Part shown: positions 35,941 through 44,908 of the stretch, in pieces
Layout: the number at the start of each line of letters is the position of its first letter
Position numbering within the stretch: the first letter of the stretch is position 1
DNA from: Arcicella gelida
GTDB lineage: Bacteria > Bacteroidota > Bacteroidia > Cytophagales > Spirosomataceae
Length of the DNA stretch: 64,000 bases
Direction: 5' to 3'
Assembly: GCF_034931025.1 (NCBI RefSeq)
Contig: NZ_JAYGIL010000015.1
Coordinates: 62,001-126,000 of the forward strand
Program-made: the position numbers and the translations under genes
The notes under the pieces: model-generated
Seen by the model: only the letters and a program-made list of their open reading frames with translations
Databases searched by the model: none
Told to the model about the DNA's origin: nothing

Positions 35941-37680
35941 ATGAAGAACCTTCTTTTATCTCCTAAAATAACAATATTATTTTTGCTTCTCAAGGTTTCT
36001 TTAGCAATTTCCCAAGATGAGTACCCTAGTTTAAGTAAAAATTATACTAAAGCTCAGTTGGATAATATGTTATTGAAGTATCAAAACAGAAAAGATACGC
36101 TTGGTCTAGCTTATACTTATTGGAGTTATGCCAAAAGTGAAGAGAAACAGTACGGACTCAATTATTCTCCACTTACGAACCTCCGTAAAAGTATGGAGTG
36201 TTTTCTAATAATGAAAGATTCGGCTAATTTTTACAATATACGAGGGGCTTTGGGGTCTTACTTTATGGATAGACCTTTTATCAAAGAGTACGCAAAAGAA
36301 TATATAAAGAGTGCTGTTGATTATTTCAGAGTAAAAAATCAACCCATTAGTGAAATTGGGCATTTAGTGAATTTAGCCAATATTGATATTCACGAGAATA
36401 ATTTCAAAAACGTAAAAGAAATCCTTGATAGGGTTGAAATGCTTAATAAAAAAGTAAAAGATGAGGCATACGAAGGGAGACTTCATTCTTCTTATTCAGA
36501 TTATTATTATCGTATCGCAAAGTATGACGAATCGCTCAAACATGCTGAAATAAGTTATAGAATAGGCAAAAAACTACAAATTGATTGGTTGGAGGCTCTT
36601 TCACTTTACGTAAAATCTAAATGTTATGATGCTTTAAATAATCAAGAAGAAAGACTTGCCACTTTATTAGAAAGCCAAAAAATTGTTGAAAGTAATAGCA
36701 TATTGATACAATTACAAAAAGAAGTGTATTACGAAATTCAAAACTATTACTTCAAACAAAAGAATTTTCAGAAGGCCTATGACTTTATGAATAAGGCTAG
36801 AAAAACCACTGAAGAAATCTATTTCTCTAAAATGGAAAGCGATGTTCGTGCTTTTAGCGAATATAATTTACTGGAAAAACAGCGCATGGTGGTTTCTAAA
36901 ATTGCTTTAGAAAAGAAACTCGCCGACATTGAATTAGACAAACTTTTGATTCGTCAACAAATGTATATAGTCTTGATTATTTTGGCGATTCTTTTGATTA
37001 GTGTGCTGGCTTATGCCTATTTTAGCCGACAACGCTTTAATCGATTAGATGCTGAGAAAGTAAAGAAAAATATTCAAATCGAAACACTTCGTGCGTTGAT
37101 TAACGGACAAGAAATTGAAAGACTACGGATTTCGCAAGAACTTCATGATGGTTTAGGTACTTTATTGTCCAGAATTAAATTCCAGACCGAAAATATCAAT
37201 ACTTCTAAAGACCAAATTGCAGAAATGATAGATGATGCCTGTGATGAAGTGCGTATTATTTCAAGTAATTTACAACCCAATGCACTGACGCAATTTGGGT
37301 TAATTCGTTCGATTGATGATTTGATTTTAAAACAGAACAGTACTTCTCCGAATATTATCTTCCAACATTTTGGGAAAGAATTTGAGATTTCGCCTGAAAG
37401 TAGCTTGATGATTTTTAGAATTATTCAAGAATTGATGACGAATGCCCTCAAGCATGCCGATGCTTTTGAAATTCTGATTCAACTAGTATATCAAGAAGAA
37501 AGAACTTTGACCATCACCGTTGAAGACGACGGCAAAGGTTTTGACGATAACAAAGTACAACCAGAGAATAATGGATGGAATAATATTCGTTCAAGAGTAA
37601 ATTATTTACACGGCATCATTGCTTTGCATTCAGAACCTACTGCTGGTACTTCTGTAACGATTTCAATTCCTTTTGTTTGA
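35941..37680 (+). CDS. NarX/DesK-type histidine kinase with periplasmic TPR region
   Basis: Sensor kinase of 579 residues. The signal peptide (about 1-24, ending AISQ) is followed by a helical, TPR-like sensor region (about 30-330), one transmembrane segment (about 335-358, QMYIVLIILAILLISVLAYA), a HisKA_3 dimerisation domain and a HATPase domain. The phospho-acceptor His is in RISQELHDGLGTLLSRIKF. The ATP-binding domain shows RIIQELMTNALKHADAFE and VEDDGKGFD. The start at 35941 is chosen because the signal peptide follows it directly. It is divergent from the NarL-type regulator. The periplasmic TPR region suggests sensing through a protein or peptide. Confidence 0.92.
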   Translation: MKNLLLSPKITILFLLLKVSLAISQDEYPSLSKNYTKAQLDNMLLKYQNRKDTLGLAYTYWSYAKSEEKQYGLNYSPLTNLRKSMECFLIMKDSANFYNIRGALGSYFMDRPFIKEYAKEYIKSAVDYFRVKNQPISEIGHLVNLANIDIHENNFKNVKEILDRVEMLNKKVKDEAYEGRLHSSYSDYYYRIAKYDESLKHAEISYRIGKKLQIDWLEALSLYVKSKCYDALNNQEERLATLLESQKIVESNSILIQLQKEVYYEIQNYYFKQKNFQKAYDFMNKARKTTEEIYFSKMESDVRAFSEYNLLEKQRMVVSKIALEKKLADIELDKLLIRQQMYIVLIILAILLISVLAYAYFSRQRFNRLDAEKVKKNIQIETLRALINGQEIERLRISQELHDGLGTLLSRIKFQTENINTSKDQIAEMIDDACDEVRIISSNLQPNALTQFGLIRSIDDLILKQNSTSPNIIFQHFGKEFEISPESSLMIFRIIQELMTNALKHADAFEILIQLVYQEERTLTITVEDDGKGFDDNKVQPENNGWNNIRSRVNYLHGIIALHSEPTAGTSVTISIPFV

Positions 37681-37688
37681 TAAGAAAA

Positions 37689-37718
37689 ACGCTCAATGCT
37701 GAGTCAAGCACTGAGCGT
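37689..37718. terminator. Hairpin terminator between convergent genes
   Basis: ACGCTCAATGCT pairs with AGCACTGAGCGT (one mismatch) around a 6-base loop. T-rich sequence follows, and the position between two stop codons fits a bidirectional terminator. Confidence 0.75.
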
Positions 37719-37731
37719 CAATATTACTTTT

Positions 37732-39105
37732 TTATAAAACTCCTCTTTTCATTTTGTCTAAAGTATTTTCCAAGCTACTGCTTTCTTCACCATATTTTTT
37801 TAAGGTTTCTACTGCATTTGTTTGCCATTGAATCGCCTCTTCCTTTTTACCAGTTTTATAGAGTAAACAAGCATAAGTATCCATCATCATTGGGTTTTGT
37901 TTACGGTTTACATCTGGCGAAAGTGTCTCATAAATCTCTATTGCTCTTTTCGACCACGTAAGTGCTTTTGCTAAACTTTCTGAATTGTTGGTATATTTAT
38001 AATAAGAAAAAGCAACATTATTCAATTGTCGGGCATAACCTATGAAAAAAGGAGTGTATGTGGTGGATATGACTGCGATACCATTTTGCTCTTTTTTCTT
38101 CGAATTGAGTATAGCATTTCGTTCATTATCTTCTCTTTTTTTCAAATTATCTACCGATACATTCATCAACAAATAATCACAAAAAGCCTGAGAATCTCTT
38201 AAATATGCAGTAGTGTCTTTAATAGCTTCAAAGAAACTTAACAAATAAGTATATCTTTTGAAACTTCCTTTTTCAAAACCATCAGTATTGACATTTTCTA
38301 TAAAACTACCAATCTGATATGCCAAAGCTTTGTCCTTATTTTTCATCGCAATAGCATTAGTACTTTGTATAATTCTGTTGTTAATATTTACTCTTTCTTT
38401 TAAAGAATAAGTAAAAAATAAGCTATCAACAGTTTTTTTAGAAAAAAGATTTAGCAAGAGTTTTCTACCAATATTGTTCAATGGTAAAGCTTGTTCTGTA
38501 ATGAATTTAGCCATTTCAATCGTTGAAAGTTCTGCTAAAGTTTGCATCTGAAGGTATTCATTTACTAATTCATAAGCGTCAATGTCAAATTTATTTCTTT
38601 CTTCAATAATTTTTCTGAGCAGTTCTTTACTTCGATCTCCATTTTTGTATTTCAATTCTAATTCTTTTAAAGGATTATTCTTTGAGAGCTCAATGGCTTT
38701 ATCGGCTAATTCTAAATAAAAAGTTGGGTTTGAATTAGTAGAGTTTACTTTTCGTAAAACAATTCCATCTGCATCTAAAAAAATAGAACCCATATTAAAG
38801 TTCTCTAGCTGATTTTTTTCGTTGATTTGCTTAAAGATTTCATCTTCTTTTTTTACTGAAACAGCAATAAAATTGAGTGCATATTTTTCTTTTAAAAGAG
38901 TACTAGAAAGTCCTTTTTGAGCTACTTCATTACATTGATTACAAGTGGCAGCATTTAATTGAACAAAAATGAGTTTTTTGTCTTTTTTAGCTTTAGAGAT
39001 TAACTTTTCATAAGAAGGGAAATTATCAAATTGTACTTGTGCTTGAAGGTTTGAAAGTGTAAATAAAGTACATAACAGTACGATGTAAAAAACAGAGTGT
39101 TTCAT
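37732..39105 (-). CDS. Exported thioredoxin-fold protein with TPR-like region
   Basis: Secreted protein of 457 residues from the start at 39105; the extra N-terminal residues of the longer open frame precede a clear signal peptide (about 1-22, ending LQAQ). Residues 28-150 form a thioredoxin-like domain with LIFVQLNAATCNQCNEVAQKGL (active-site-like Cys-Asn-Gln-Cys) and FNMGSIFLDADGIVLRKV. Residues 170-455 are helical; the end (FSYYKYTNNSESLAKALTWS, then YACLLYKTGKKEEAIQWQTN) is TPR-like. It resembles Bacteroidota periplasmic thioredoxin-like proteins of unknown client. It is convergent with the TPR-containing kinase gene. Confidence 0.82.
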   Translation of the reverse strand: MKHSVFYIVLLCTLFTLSNLQAQVQFDNFPSYEKLISKAKKDKKLIFVQLNAATCNQCNEVAQKGLSSTLLKEKYALNFIAVSVKKEDEIFKQINEKNQLENFNMGSIFLDADGIVLRKVNSTNSNPTFYLELADKAIELSKNNPLKELELKYKNGDRSKELLRKIIEERNKFDIDAYELVNEYLQMQTLAELSTIEMAKFITEQALPLNNIGRKLLLNLFSKKTVDSLFFTYSLKERVNINNRIIQSTNAIAMKNKDKALAYQIGSFIENVNTDGFEKGSFKRYTYLLSFFEAIKDTTAYLRDSQAFCDYLLMNVSVDNLKKREDNERNAILNSKKKEQNGIAVISTTYTPFFIGYARQLNNVAFSYYKYTNNSESLAKALTWSKRAIEIYETLSPDVNRKQNPMMMDTYACLLYKTGKKEEAIQWQTNAVETLKKYGEESSSLENTLDKMKRGVL

Positions 39106-39306
39106 AGTGATAGAAATGTTAAATATTGAATTAATAAGGTATTTCACAAAGCTAATCAAAAACACTTATTGTTCACAAGTATTTTTGATTTACTGAAGTA
39201 TTACTTCAATAATGTTAATTATTTTTTATTTTATTTACTTATCTTGGCAAAGTATTCATACGCTGTTTTTTTAGTACATTCTATCACATTTTAAACATAC
39301 ACAAAC

Positions 39307-39780
39307 ATGAAAGTAATCACCGTTATTCTTTTTTTATTAGTTTCTTCTACAAGTTTTGCACAAACCGATAGCACAAAAGCAAAAGACATCAAAAAACTTC
39401 TTGAAGTAAGCGGTACTGCTAAGGCTGTCAAAACAATGATGACACAATACATGAGTATGATGAAAACTAGTCCTGTTTACAAAGATGCACCAGCAGGTTT
39501 TTTTGATAAAGTACTTACTACGATTGATTATGACGAATTTATAATGTTATATGTACCTATTTATGACAAACATTTTACTCATAGTGAAATAAAAGAACTG
39601 ATAGCTTATCATGAAAGTCCGATAGGAAAAAAAGTAATTGAAAAACAACCACTCATCATGTCAGATTCAATGCAAATGGGGAAAGAATTTGGAGAAAAAC
39701 TAGGTAGAAAGGTATATCAACAAATGCAAGAAGAAAAAGGCGAAACAGAAGAGCCCGAAGAAGAGGACGAAAATAAATAA
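39307..39780 (+). CDS. DUF2059 family secreted protein
   Basis: Small periplasmic protein of 157 residues with a signal peptide (about 1-18, ending SFAQ). The DUF2059 pattern is visible: a helical bundle with DIKKLLEVSGTAKAVKTMM, then YDKHFTHSEIKELIAYHESP and GKKVIEKQPLIMSDSMQMG. The C-terminus is very acidic (EEKGETEEPEEEDENK). The family is widespread in Gram-negative bacteria without a settled role. A terminator made from a dispersed palindrome core follows directly. Confidence 0.9.
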   Translation: MKVITVILFLLVSSTSFAQTDSTKAKDIKKLLEVSGTAKAVKTMMTQYMSMMKTSPVYKDAPAGFFDKVLTTIDYDEFIMLYVPIYDKHFTHSEIKELIAYHESPIGKKVIEKQPLIMSDSMQMGKEFGEKLGRKVYQQMQEEKGETEEPEEEDENK

Positions 39781-39785
39781 ACCAC

Positions 39786-39814
39786 AGCACGAGTTTCCAA
39801 CTCGTGCTTTTTTT
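39786..39814 (+). terminator. Terminator built from a dispersed palindrome core
   Basis: AGCACGAGTT and AACTCGTGCT form a 10-bp stem with a TCC loop followed by a T run, 6 bases after the DUF2059 stop. The core equals the ACGAGTTTCCAACTCGT core of the element at 9451-9515. Confidence 0.88.
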
Positions 39815-39834
39815 GTTAATTATTAGTTTTTGTG

Positions 39835-39851
39835 ACGGATTTGAAATCCGT
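39835..39851. repeat. Short palindrome ACGGATT-TGA-AATCCGT
   Basis: A 7-bp stem with a 3-base loop, flanked on the right by ATTACAG. This resembles the CTACAG end of the other palindromic elements, so it may be a decayed or short member of the group. Confidence 0.55.
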
Positions 39852-40055
39852 ATTACAGAGCATATCAAAAATGGTTGAAAATTTATTTTCACAAACTTCC
39901 CCGTTCCCATCAAATAATCGAAGTTCTCTTTAAAAACCTTCTTGCTTCTTTATGGAATAATAATAAATGACTATCAATAGTTGTTTAAAACTGTATTCAA
40001 AGTTTTGTTAAAAGTCGTAACCATTAATCTGGAAAGCACAGAGTCTTGATATAAA

Positions 40056-40063
40056 TAGTTTTG
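40056..40063 (+). promoter_or_regulatory. Possible -7 box upstream of the 42-bp array
   Basis: TAGTTTTG fits TAnnTTTG and lies about 70 bases before the first repeat unit. The motif is short and the region is AT-rich, so a chance match is likely enough that this is only a pointer to possible transcription of the array. Confidence 0.2.
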
Positions 40064-40133
40064 TATATTTCTGTATATCAATTAATTGTAAGCGTACAAT
40101 GCTATATAATAAACATATAGTAATAAACTAAAA

Positions 40134-40440
40134 CAGTCTAACAATACTTCATTGTAATACGATTATAAATTAGAGCAGTCTAACAATACTTCATTGTAAC
40201 ACGATTATAAATTAAAACAGTCTAACAATACTTCATTGTAATACGATTATAAATTAAAACAGTCTAACAATGCTTCATTGTAATACGATTATAAATTAGA
40301 GCAGTCTAACAATACTTCATTGTAATACGATTATAAATTAGACCAGTCTAACAATACTTCATTGTAATACGATTATAAACTAAAACAGTCTAACAATATA
40401 GATTTGTTAGACTGTTCTGGTTGATTGTATAGCAATGAAG
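40134..40440. repeat. 42-bp tandem array with inverted end copy
   Basis: The motif CAGTCTAACAAT occurs at 40134, 40176, 40218, 40260, 40302, 40344 and 40386, an exact 42-base period. There are six full units and a 12-base seventh. Units are near-identical; differences cluster in the last four bases. Each contains ACAAT-N5-ATTGT, a small stem. From 40404 to 40440 an inverted, partly diverged unit follows (TTGTTAGACTG ... CAATGAAG), so the seventh start and the inverted copy form a hairpin at 40386-40414. No spacers are present, so it is not a CRISPR array. Confidence 0.93.
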
Positions 40441-40450
40441 GAATGTCGTT

Positions 40451-41203
40451 CTATATATTCCAAATTTCCCAAGCTTTTTCTGCTTGTCCGTGAAGCATCT
40501 CTAAACCAAAGTGAACACCTTTTGCCCCATTTTTCATTCCTTTTTTTAAGAAAGTAGTCTCTAATGGATTATAGACGATGTCATACAACAAATGTTTATC
40601 CGTCAATAAATGATATGGAATTGCTGGAAAGTTTTCTATTTTAGGATACATTCCTAAAGGAGTGGTATTCACAATAAAAAGATGTTCTTTCATTACTTCT
40701 TCTGTCAATTCTTCATAAGTAATGGTATCATCTTCTTTAGTTCTTGATACATATTGTGTGGCTAAACCTAAATCTTGCAAAGCTTGAATAATAGCTTTTG
40801 CAGCACCACCCTTTCCTAATACTAAAGCTTTCTGAGGTAAGATTTCTTGAAAGTCAGCCCATTTTTCTAAAGTCCATCTGAAACCCCAATAATCAGTATT
40901 AAAACCTTTGGTAGAACCATCAGGCATAATTTTAATGGTATTAACCGCACCGATTTTCAAAGCGGCTTCATCTACTGCATCCAAAAAAGGAATAACGTTT
41001 TGTTTATGCGGAATCGTAACATTCAAACCTTTTAGTGCTGGGTTATTATTTTTCAATAAAGTAGGAAAATCTTGAATGTTTTCTAATTCAAATTTTTCAT
41101 AAGTATGCGTGTCGGCAATACCTAATTGTTGGAATTTTTCTGTGAAGTATCCTTTAGAAAATGAATGTCCAAGCGGATAGCCAATAAGTCCGTAAAGATT
41201 CAT
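40451..41203 (-). CDS. aroE: Shikimate dehydrogenase
   Basis: NADPH-dependent reduction of 3-dehydroshikimate to shikimate in aromatic amino-acid synthesis. The 250-residue protein has the usual two domains. Shikimate-site residues are in GYPLGHSFSKGYF (Ser pair) and NVTIPHKQ (catalytic Lys), with AVNTIK following. The dinucleotide-binding loop is VLGKGGAAKAI and the late motif is NTTPLGMYP. NTDYWGF supplies the conserved Asp. The length is slightly short of the 270 residues usual for AroE, but all motifs are present. The gene abuts the 42-bp repeat array at its 3' end. Confidence 0.95.
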   Translation of the reverse strand: MNLYGLIGYPLGHSFSKGYFTEKFQQLGIADTHTYEKFELENIQDFPTLLKNNNPALKGLNVTIPHKQNVIPFLDAVDEAALKIGAVNTIKIMPDGSTKGFNTDYWGFRWTLEKWADFQEILPQKALVLGKGGAAKAIIQALQDLGLATQYVSRTKEDDTITYEELTEEVMKEHLFIVNTTPLGMYPKIENFPAIPYHLLTDKHLLYDIVYNPLETTFLKKGMKNGAKGVHFGLEMLHGQAEKAWEIWNI

Positions 41204-41218
41204 GTTGATTGTTTTAAT

Positions 41219-41281
41219 AAACCTATAAGGTTTTGCTAAGTAACTGGAAAGATGATATTTATATGTAAACCTTATAGGTTT
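41219..41281. repeat. Inverted repeat upstream of aroE
   Basis: Perfect 15-base arms AAACCTATAAGGTTT (41219-41233) and AAACCTTATAGGTTT (41267-41281), 33 bases apart, between ruvX and aroE on the same strand. Each arm is itself nearly palindromic. It may be a terminator or a dispersed element. Confidence 0.75.
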
Positions 41282-41316
41282 TGGTTTTAATTTTAATACT
41301 CCGATTTTTTTTGATA

Positions 41317-41733
41317 TTACATTCCTTTACTTTCCATAAAAGATTGTAAAATGATTGTCGCAGAGATTTTATCAATATTTCCTTTTTCACGACGATCTTT
41401 TTTGGAATATCCGCTCGCAATCATCGCACTCATTGCCATCGACGAAGTAAAACGTTCGTCATGCAAATGAATGGGCATTTCAGGAAATGCTTTTTTTAGC
41501 CCTTTCACAAAGCCTTTTACTTGTGGCGTATTGTTGGTGTCTTCGCCATCTAAGTTGATTGGCATTCCTACAACTATGGCTTCAACTTCTTCACGGGCAA
41601 TGTATGCCTTCAAGAATTCCAAGACATCTTTGCTATGAACAGTGTCTAAAGCAGAAGCAATGATTTTTAAAGGGTCAGTTACTGCCAAACCTACTCTTTT
41701 ACTGCCATAATCTATGGCTAAAATTCTTCCCAT
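41317..41733 (-). CDS. ruvX: Putative pre-16S rRNA nuclease / Holliday junction resolvase YqgF family
   Basis: RNase H-fold nuclease of 138 residues, the usual family length. AIDYGSKRVGLAVTD carries the first catalytic Asp, VVGMPINLDG the second strand motif, and LHDERFTSSMA and KISATIILQSFM the remaining acidic residues. In E. coli YqgF processes the 5' end of 16S rRNA; the resolvase name is historical. It lies upstream of aroE on the same strand, with 113 bases and an inverted repeat between them. Confidence 0.94.
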   Translation of the reverse strand: MGRILAIDYGSKRVGLAVTDPLKIIASALDTVHSKDVLEFLKAYIAREEVEAIVVGMPINLDGEDTNNTPQVKGFVKGLKKAFPEMPIHLHDERFTSSMAMSAMIASGYSKKDRREKGNIDKISATIILQSFMESKGM

Positions 41734-41997
41734 TGTATTTGAATTACTTCAGTCATTACTCTTTTAATATATTCATGAGAAAGAAATTGAATTGAAAAGT
41801 CTTTCTTCTGAATAGTAAAGCCAAGGATGAAGTATTGTTGATTTATTATCTTACAAAGTTACATCATTTTATTGGGCAAATATTTTCCGAAAGAATTCAT
41901 CGTTATTAAAAAACCTATTCCTGCTGAAAAAGGTAGAACATTATATGCTTTTTAAGAATTTATTGGTATTTTGTTGTTAAAATAATTTTTTGATTAA

Positions 41998-43695
41998 ATG
42001 ATGAAGGAAAATAAGCCCGTAAATAATTCTCCAATGAGTGTCAGACTCCCCATTATCATTGCTTTTACTTTGGTGATAGGAATGCTTGTTGGTGCCAATT
42101 TCTTTGGTGGTCAGTCGAGGATGAATAATGTAGCAAAAGGTATTGCAAAATATCGTGAAGTACTTTCTTTGGTTGAAACCAATTATGTAGATTCAGTCAG
42201 TACAGATTCTTTAGTAGAGTTTTCTATCAAAAAAATGTTAGAAAAATTAGATCCACATACTTCTTATTTTTCAACAGAAGACGTTGCAGCGGCACGTTCA
42301 CAATTAGAATCAGGCTTTGATGGCATTGGCATTGAATTCAATGTTTTTAATGATACTGTTTATGTGGTGAATGCTATGGTGGGAGGACCTTCGGATGCCG
42401 TAGGTATCAAAAGTGGTGACCGACTAATTAAAGCAGATGGTGTTTCATTAATAGGACAAAAAGTGAATTCTAGTTTGATATTTAGTAAACTCAGAGGACC
42501 AAGAGGAAGCGAAGTAAACCTAGAAATTGTAAGAAATGGCGAAAGCAAAGTCAGAACTTTTACGGTTACTCGTGATAGAATTCCTTCTTACTCAATCAAT
42601 GCTGGTTTTATGATGGATAACCAAACAGGATACATCAAAGTGGATCGTTTTACAGAATCTACTTATGATGAATTTAAAAAAGCGTTAACTTCTTTGAAAT
42701 CGCAAGGTTTGAAAAGATTAGTACTTGATTTGCGTGGAAATCCTGGAGGATATAAAGACCGTGCTGAGAAAATGGTAGATGAATTATTATCAGACGATAG
42801 ACTGATTGTTTACACAGATGGCAAAGGCACAAAGTTTGATTCGCAAACTTTTACTCGTCAAGAAGGTATTTTTGAAAAAGGAGCAGTGATTGTATTAGTT
42901 GATGAAAACAGTGCTTCGGCTTCTGAAATTGTAGCAGGAGCTTTACAAGATAATGACCGTGCTTTGATTGTCGGCAGACGTTCGTTCGGAAAAGGTTTGG
43001 TACAAATGCCAATTACTTTGCATGATGGTTCAGAACTAAGACTGACTATTTCGAGATATTATACGCCAAGTGGTAGGAGTATTCAAAAACCATACTCTTT
43101 AGGGAAAGAAGAAGATTACGAAAAAGACTATGAACAACGTTTGAAAGGAGGAGAGTTTTTTAGTTCTGACAGTATTAAGTTTAATGAAAAACTGAAATAT
43201 AAAACTGTTGCAGGCAGAATCGTTTATGGTGGTGGAGGTATTACTCCAGATGTATTTGTGGCAAGAGATACTACTTATTATTCTAAGTATTTAACCGAAT
43301 TGTTTAGCAAAAATGTTATCAGAGAATATGCGTTGAATTATGCAAATAACAATTTGAAAGCTTTAGATAAGCTTAGTTTCAAGGATTTCTCAAAACAATT
43401 TGTAGTGAATGATGCCATGATGGCAGATTTACAAAAATTGGCAACACAAGCAAAAATTAAATATTCAGCCAAAGATTACGAGCGTTCTGCCAATTATATC
43501 CGAGGACAAATAAAGGCTTTAGTAGCCAGAAATATTTGGCAAAGAAAAACAAATAGAACTTTGAACAATGAATATTATCAAGTGCTGATGTCTTTTGATG
43601 AAACACTGCAAAAAGCATTACAAAACTTTGATAAAGCAGAAAAGTTGGCTCGTGGCGAAATGGTTGAAACCTTGACGCATTCGGGTAAGCAGTAG
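41998..43695 (+). CDS. S41 family C-terminal processing peptidase
   Basis: Tail-specific serine protease of the CtpA type, 565 residues, anchored by one N-terminal membrane segment (about 17-35). The PDZ domain spans about 95-185 (GFDGIGIEFN ... GPSDAVGIKSGDRLIKADG). The protease domain has LVLDLRGNPGGY, the catalytic Ser in VDENSASASEIVAGALQD and the catalytic Lys in GRRSFGKGLVQ. GGGGITPDVFV ends the core. The C-terminal region (about 430-565) is longer than in minimal CtpA and helical. It should cut periplasmic proteins near their C-termini. The ATG at 41998 is followed directly by a second one at 42001. Confidence 0.94.
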   Translation: MMKENKPVNNSPMSVRLPIIIAFTLVIGMLVGANFFGGQSRMNNVAKGIAKYREVLSLVETNYVDSVSTDSLVEFSIKKMLEKLDPHTSYFSTEDVAAARSQLESGFDGIGIEFNVFNDTVYVVNAMVGGPSDAVGIKSGDRLIKADGVSLIGQKVNSSLIFSKLRGPRGSEVNLEIVRNGESKVRTFTVTRDRIPSYSINAGFMMDNQTGYIKVDRFTESTYDEFKKALTSLKSQGLKRLVLDLRGNPGGYKDRAEKMVDELLSDDRLIVYTDGKGTKFDSQTFTRQEGIFEKGAVIVLVDENSASASEIVAGALQDNDRALIVGRRSFGKGLVQMPITLHDGSELRLTISRYYTPSGRSIQKPYSLGKEEDYEKDYEQRLKGGEFFSSDSIKFNEKLKYKTVAGRIVYGGGGITPDVFVARDTTYYSKYLTELFSKNVIREYALNYANNNLKALDKLSFKDFSKQFVVNDAMMADLQKLATQAKIKYSAKDYERSANYIRGQIKALVARNIWQRKTNRTLNNEYYQVLMSFDETLQKALQNFDKAEKLARGEMVETLTHSGKQ

Positions 43696-43719
43696 TAATA
43701 CCTTATTAAACGTACAATA

Positions 43720-44259
43720 TTGAATAGGAGATTAAAAAGAGCATTAATTAGAGAAAATGCAAAATCGCAACGGCAAAATAGAAAACTAAATTGGGATAAA
43801 GTAAAATCATTTATTCGTATTATGCTTTTACTTTGGATTGGTAGTTCTTTGTTTATTTTTGGTATAATTTTATTTCAAGTAGTTAACAGGAATTCGGTCA
43901 GAGATGCTGTTTTAAAAAATCCTGTTGAAACTAGAGCGGTTATTGTTAAAAAGAAGAGTTCATCAAGAAGAAATACTGGTTATCTTGGAGAGTTTAAATT
44001 CTTTGTTTCTGGTGAAAGTTATGTAGGTACAACATTTAAAAATTACGAGGGACAAATTGGTCAAACAATTTGTGTGCAATACCTAGCAAGTAATCCTAAA
44101 CAAAATATATCCTGTAAAGATTTAGCTTATGAATCAATAAAAGAAGACGTTATTTTTTCGTCTCTCAAGGCTTGTTTATTGATAATAGGAGTAACAACTG
44201 TTATGTATATTTTCTGGGTATTCTTTAACTATAATGAGTTTTTAAAAGAGTTTACTTAA
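43720..44259 (+). CDS. Two-transmembrane hypothetical protein, TTG start
   Basis: Membrane protein of 179 residues with two hydrophobic helices (about 33-55 and 145-168) enclosing a beta-rich, extracytoplasmic domain (about 70-140, ETRAVIVKKKSSSRRNTGYL, then FVSGESYVGTTF). It resembles DUF3592-like small membrane proteins. The first 30 residues are very basic, which fits a cytoplasmic N-terminus. The only start that includes the basic region is TTG at 43720; the next ATG would fall at the first helix. It follows the S41 protease gene by 24 bases and is probably co-transcribed. Function unknown. Confidence 0.7.
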   Translation: MNRRLKRALIRENAKSQRQNRKLNWDKVKSFIRIMLLLWIGSSLFIFGIILFQVVNRNSVRDAVLKNPVETRAVIVKKKSSSRRNTGYLGEFKFFVSGESYVGTTFKNYEGQIGQTICVQYLASNPKQNISCKDLAYESIKEDVIFSSLKACLLIIGVTTVMYIFWVFFNYNEFLKEFT

Positions 44260-44260
44260 C

Positions 44261-44303
44261 AATAAAAATCCCATGCAAACCAAGTTTACAGGGGATTTTT
44301 ATT
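44261..44303. terminator. Bidirectional terminator
   Basis: AATAAAAATCCC and GGGGATTTTTATT pair across a 19-base loop. The A run on one side and T run on the other fit termination in both directions between convergent genes. Confidence 0.82.
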
Positions 44304-44320
44304 AAAGATTGAATGTCAGA

Positions 44321-44878
44321 TTAGTCAATCGTATATCCTTTATCTTTCAAGATTCTATCTAATAATTTTTTATCGCTATCATTATTAAATACTGTAAAAG
44401 GTAAGAAAATAAATTGGTATTGACCCATATCTAAAATAAAGCCTTCTTTCGTTTTTCTTGCACTTTTAATCATATCCCATTTAATAACGCCTCCTTCAGT
44501 GTCATTCAATTTCATCAAAATCTGGCGACTATCAATTTCGTAACGATATTTGCTAAAAAGCTGTTTGTATTGTTCTAATTGCGTAACACCTGTAAATTGA
44601 ATAGCCCAGAAAATCAAATAAGCTAATGCACCGATAATCGTTAAAACATAAATCCAGTAATTATGATAAACACCAGTAAGGTTTACGATTACGTTGATAA
44701 AAATTAATGCTAAAGGCACAAATCCCCAATACCATTGATTTTTAATAAGTTGCATCATGTTTATTCCGATGAATTTATTTTTTTCAAGGGCAAACTTTTT
44801 GGTTTTGATTGCTAATGGATTTGATTGAATTGGTTGTTGTACTCGTCTTTGTTGTGACTGAGCGTATCCTTTTGCCAT
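44321..44878 (-). CDS. YcxB-like membrane protein
   Basis: A 185-residue membrane protein. After a basic N-terminus there are two hydrophobic helices (about 48-66 and 73-95). A C-terminal domain follows with YEIDSRQILMKLNDTEGG, IKWDMIKSARKTKEGFIL and YQFIFLPFTVF, the pattern of YcxB-like C-terminal domains. The start at 44878 is chosen because an upstream ATG at 44911 would overlap the candidate -7 box. Function unknown. It is convergent with the small two-helix membrane protein gene. Confidence 0.78.
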   Translation of the reverse strand: MAKGYAQSQQRRVQQPIQSNPLAIKTKKFALEKNKFIGINMMQLIKNQWYWGFVPLALIFINVIVNLTGVYHNYWIYVLTIIGALAYLIFWAIQFTGVTQLEQYKQLFSKYRYEIDSRQILMKLNDTEGGVIKWDMIKSARKTKEGFILDMGQYQFIFLPFTVFNNDSDKKLLDRILKDKGYTID

Positions 44879-44908
44879 GTTTGTAATAAAATTTGGTGAT
44901 TCAGAACA

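Larger units (their letters stand above)
39781..40450. other. Long intergenic region with a tandem repeat array
   Basis: This 670-base non-coding stretch between convergent genes holds a terminator, a short palindrome at 39835-39851, a possible -7 box at 40056-40063 and the 42-bp array at 40134-40440. All six frames through the array contain stops. No protein or known RNA is recognised. Confidence 0.75.

Noticed and set aside
37677..37961. Plus-strand 94-codon open frame
   Set aside because: Crosses a terminator and lies opposite the thioredoxin-fold protein gene; no features.
40134..40440. Integron attC-like sites or CRISPR array
   Set aside because: GTCTAAC and GTTAGAC fit attC core patterns, but the direct units lack a paired GTTRRRY, there are no gene cassettes or integrase, and the 42-base units are contiguous without spacers.
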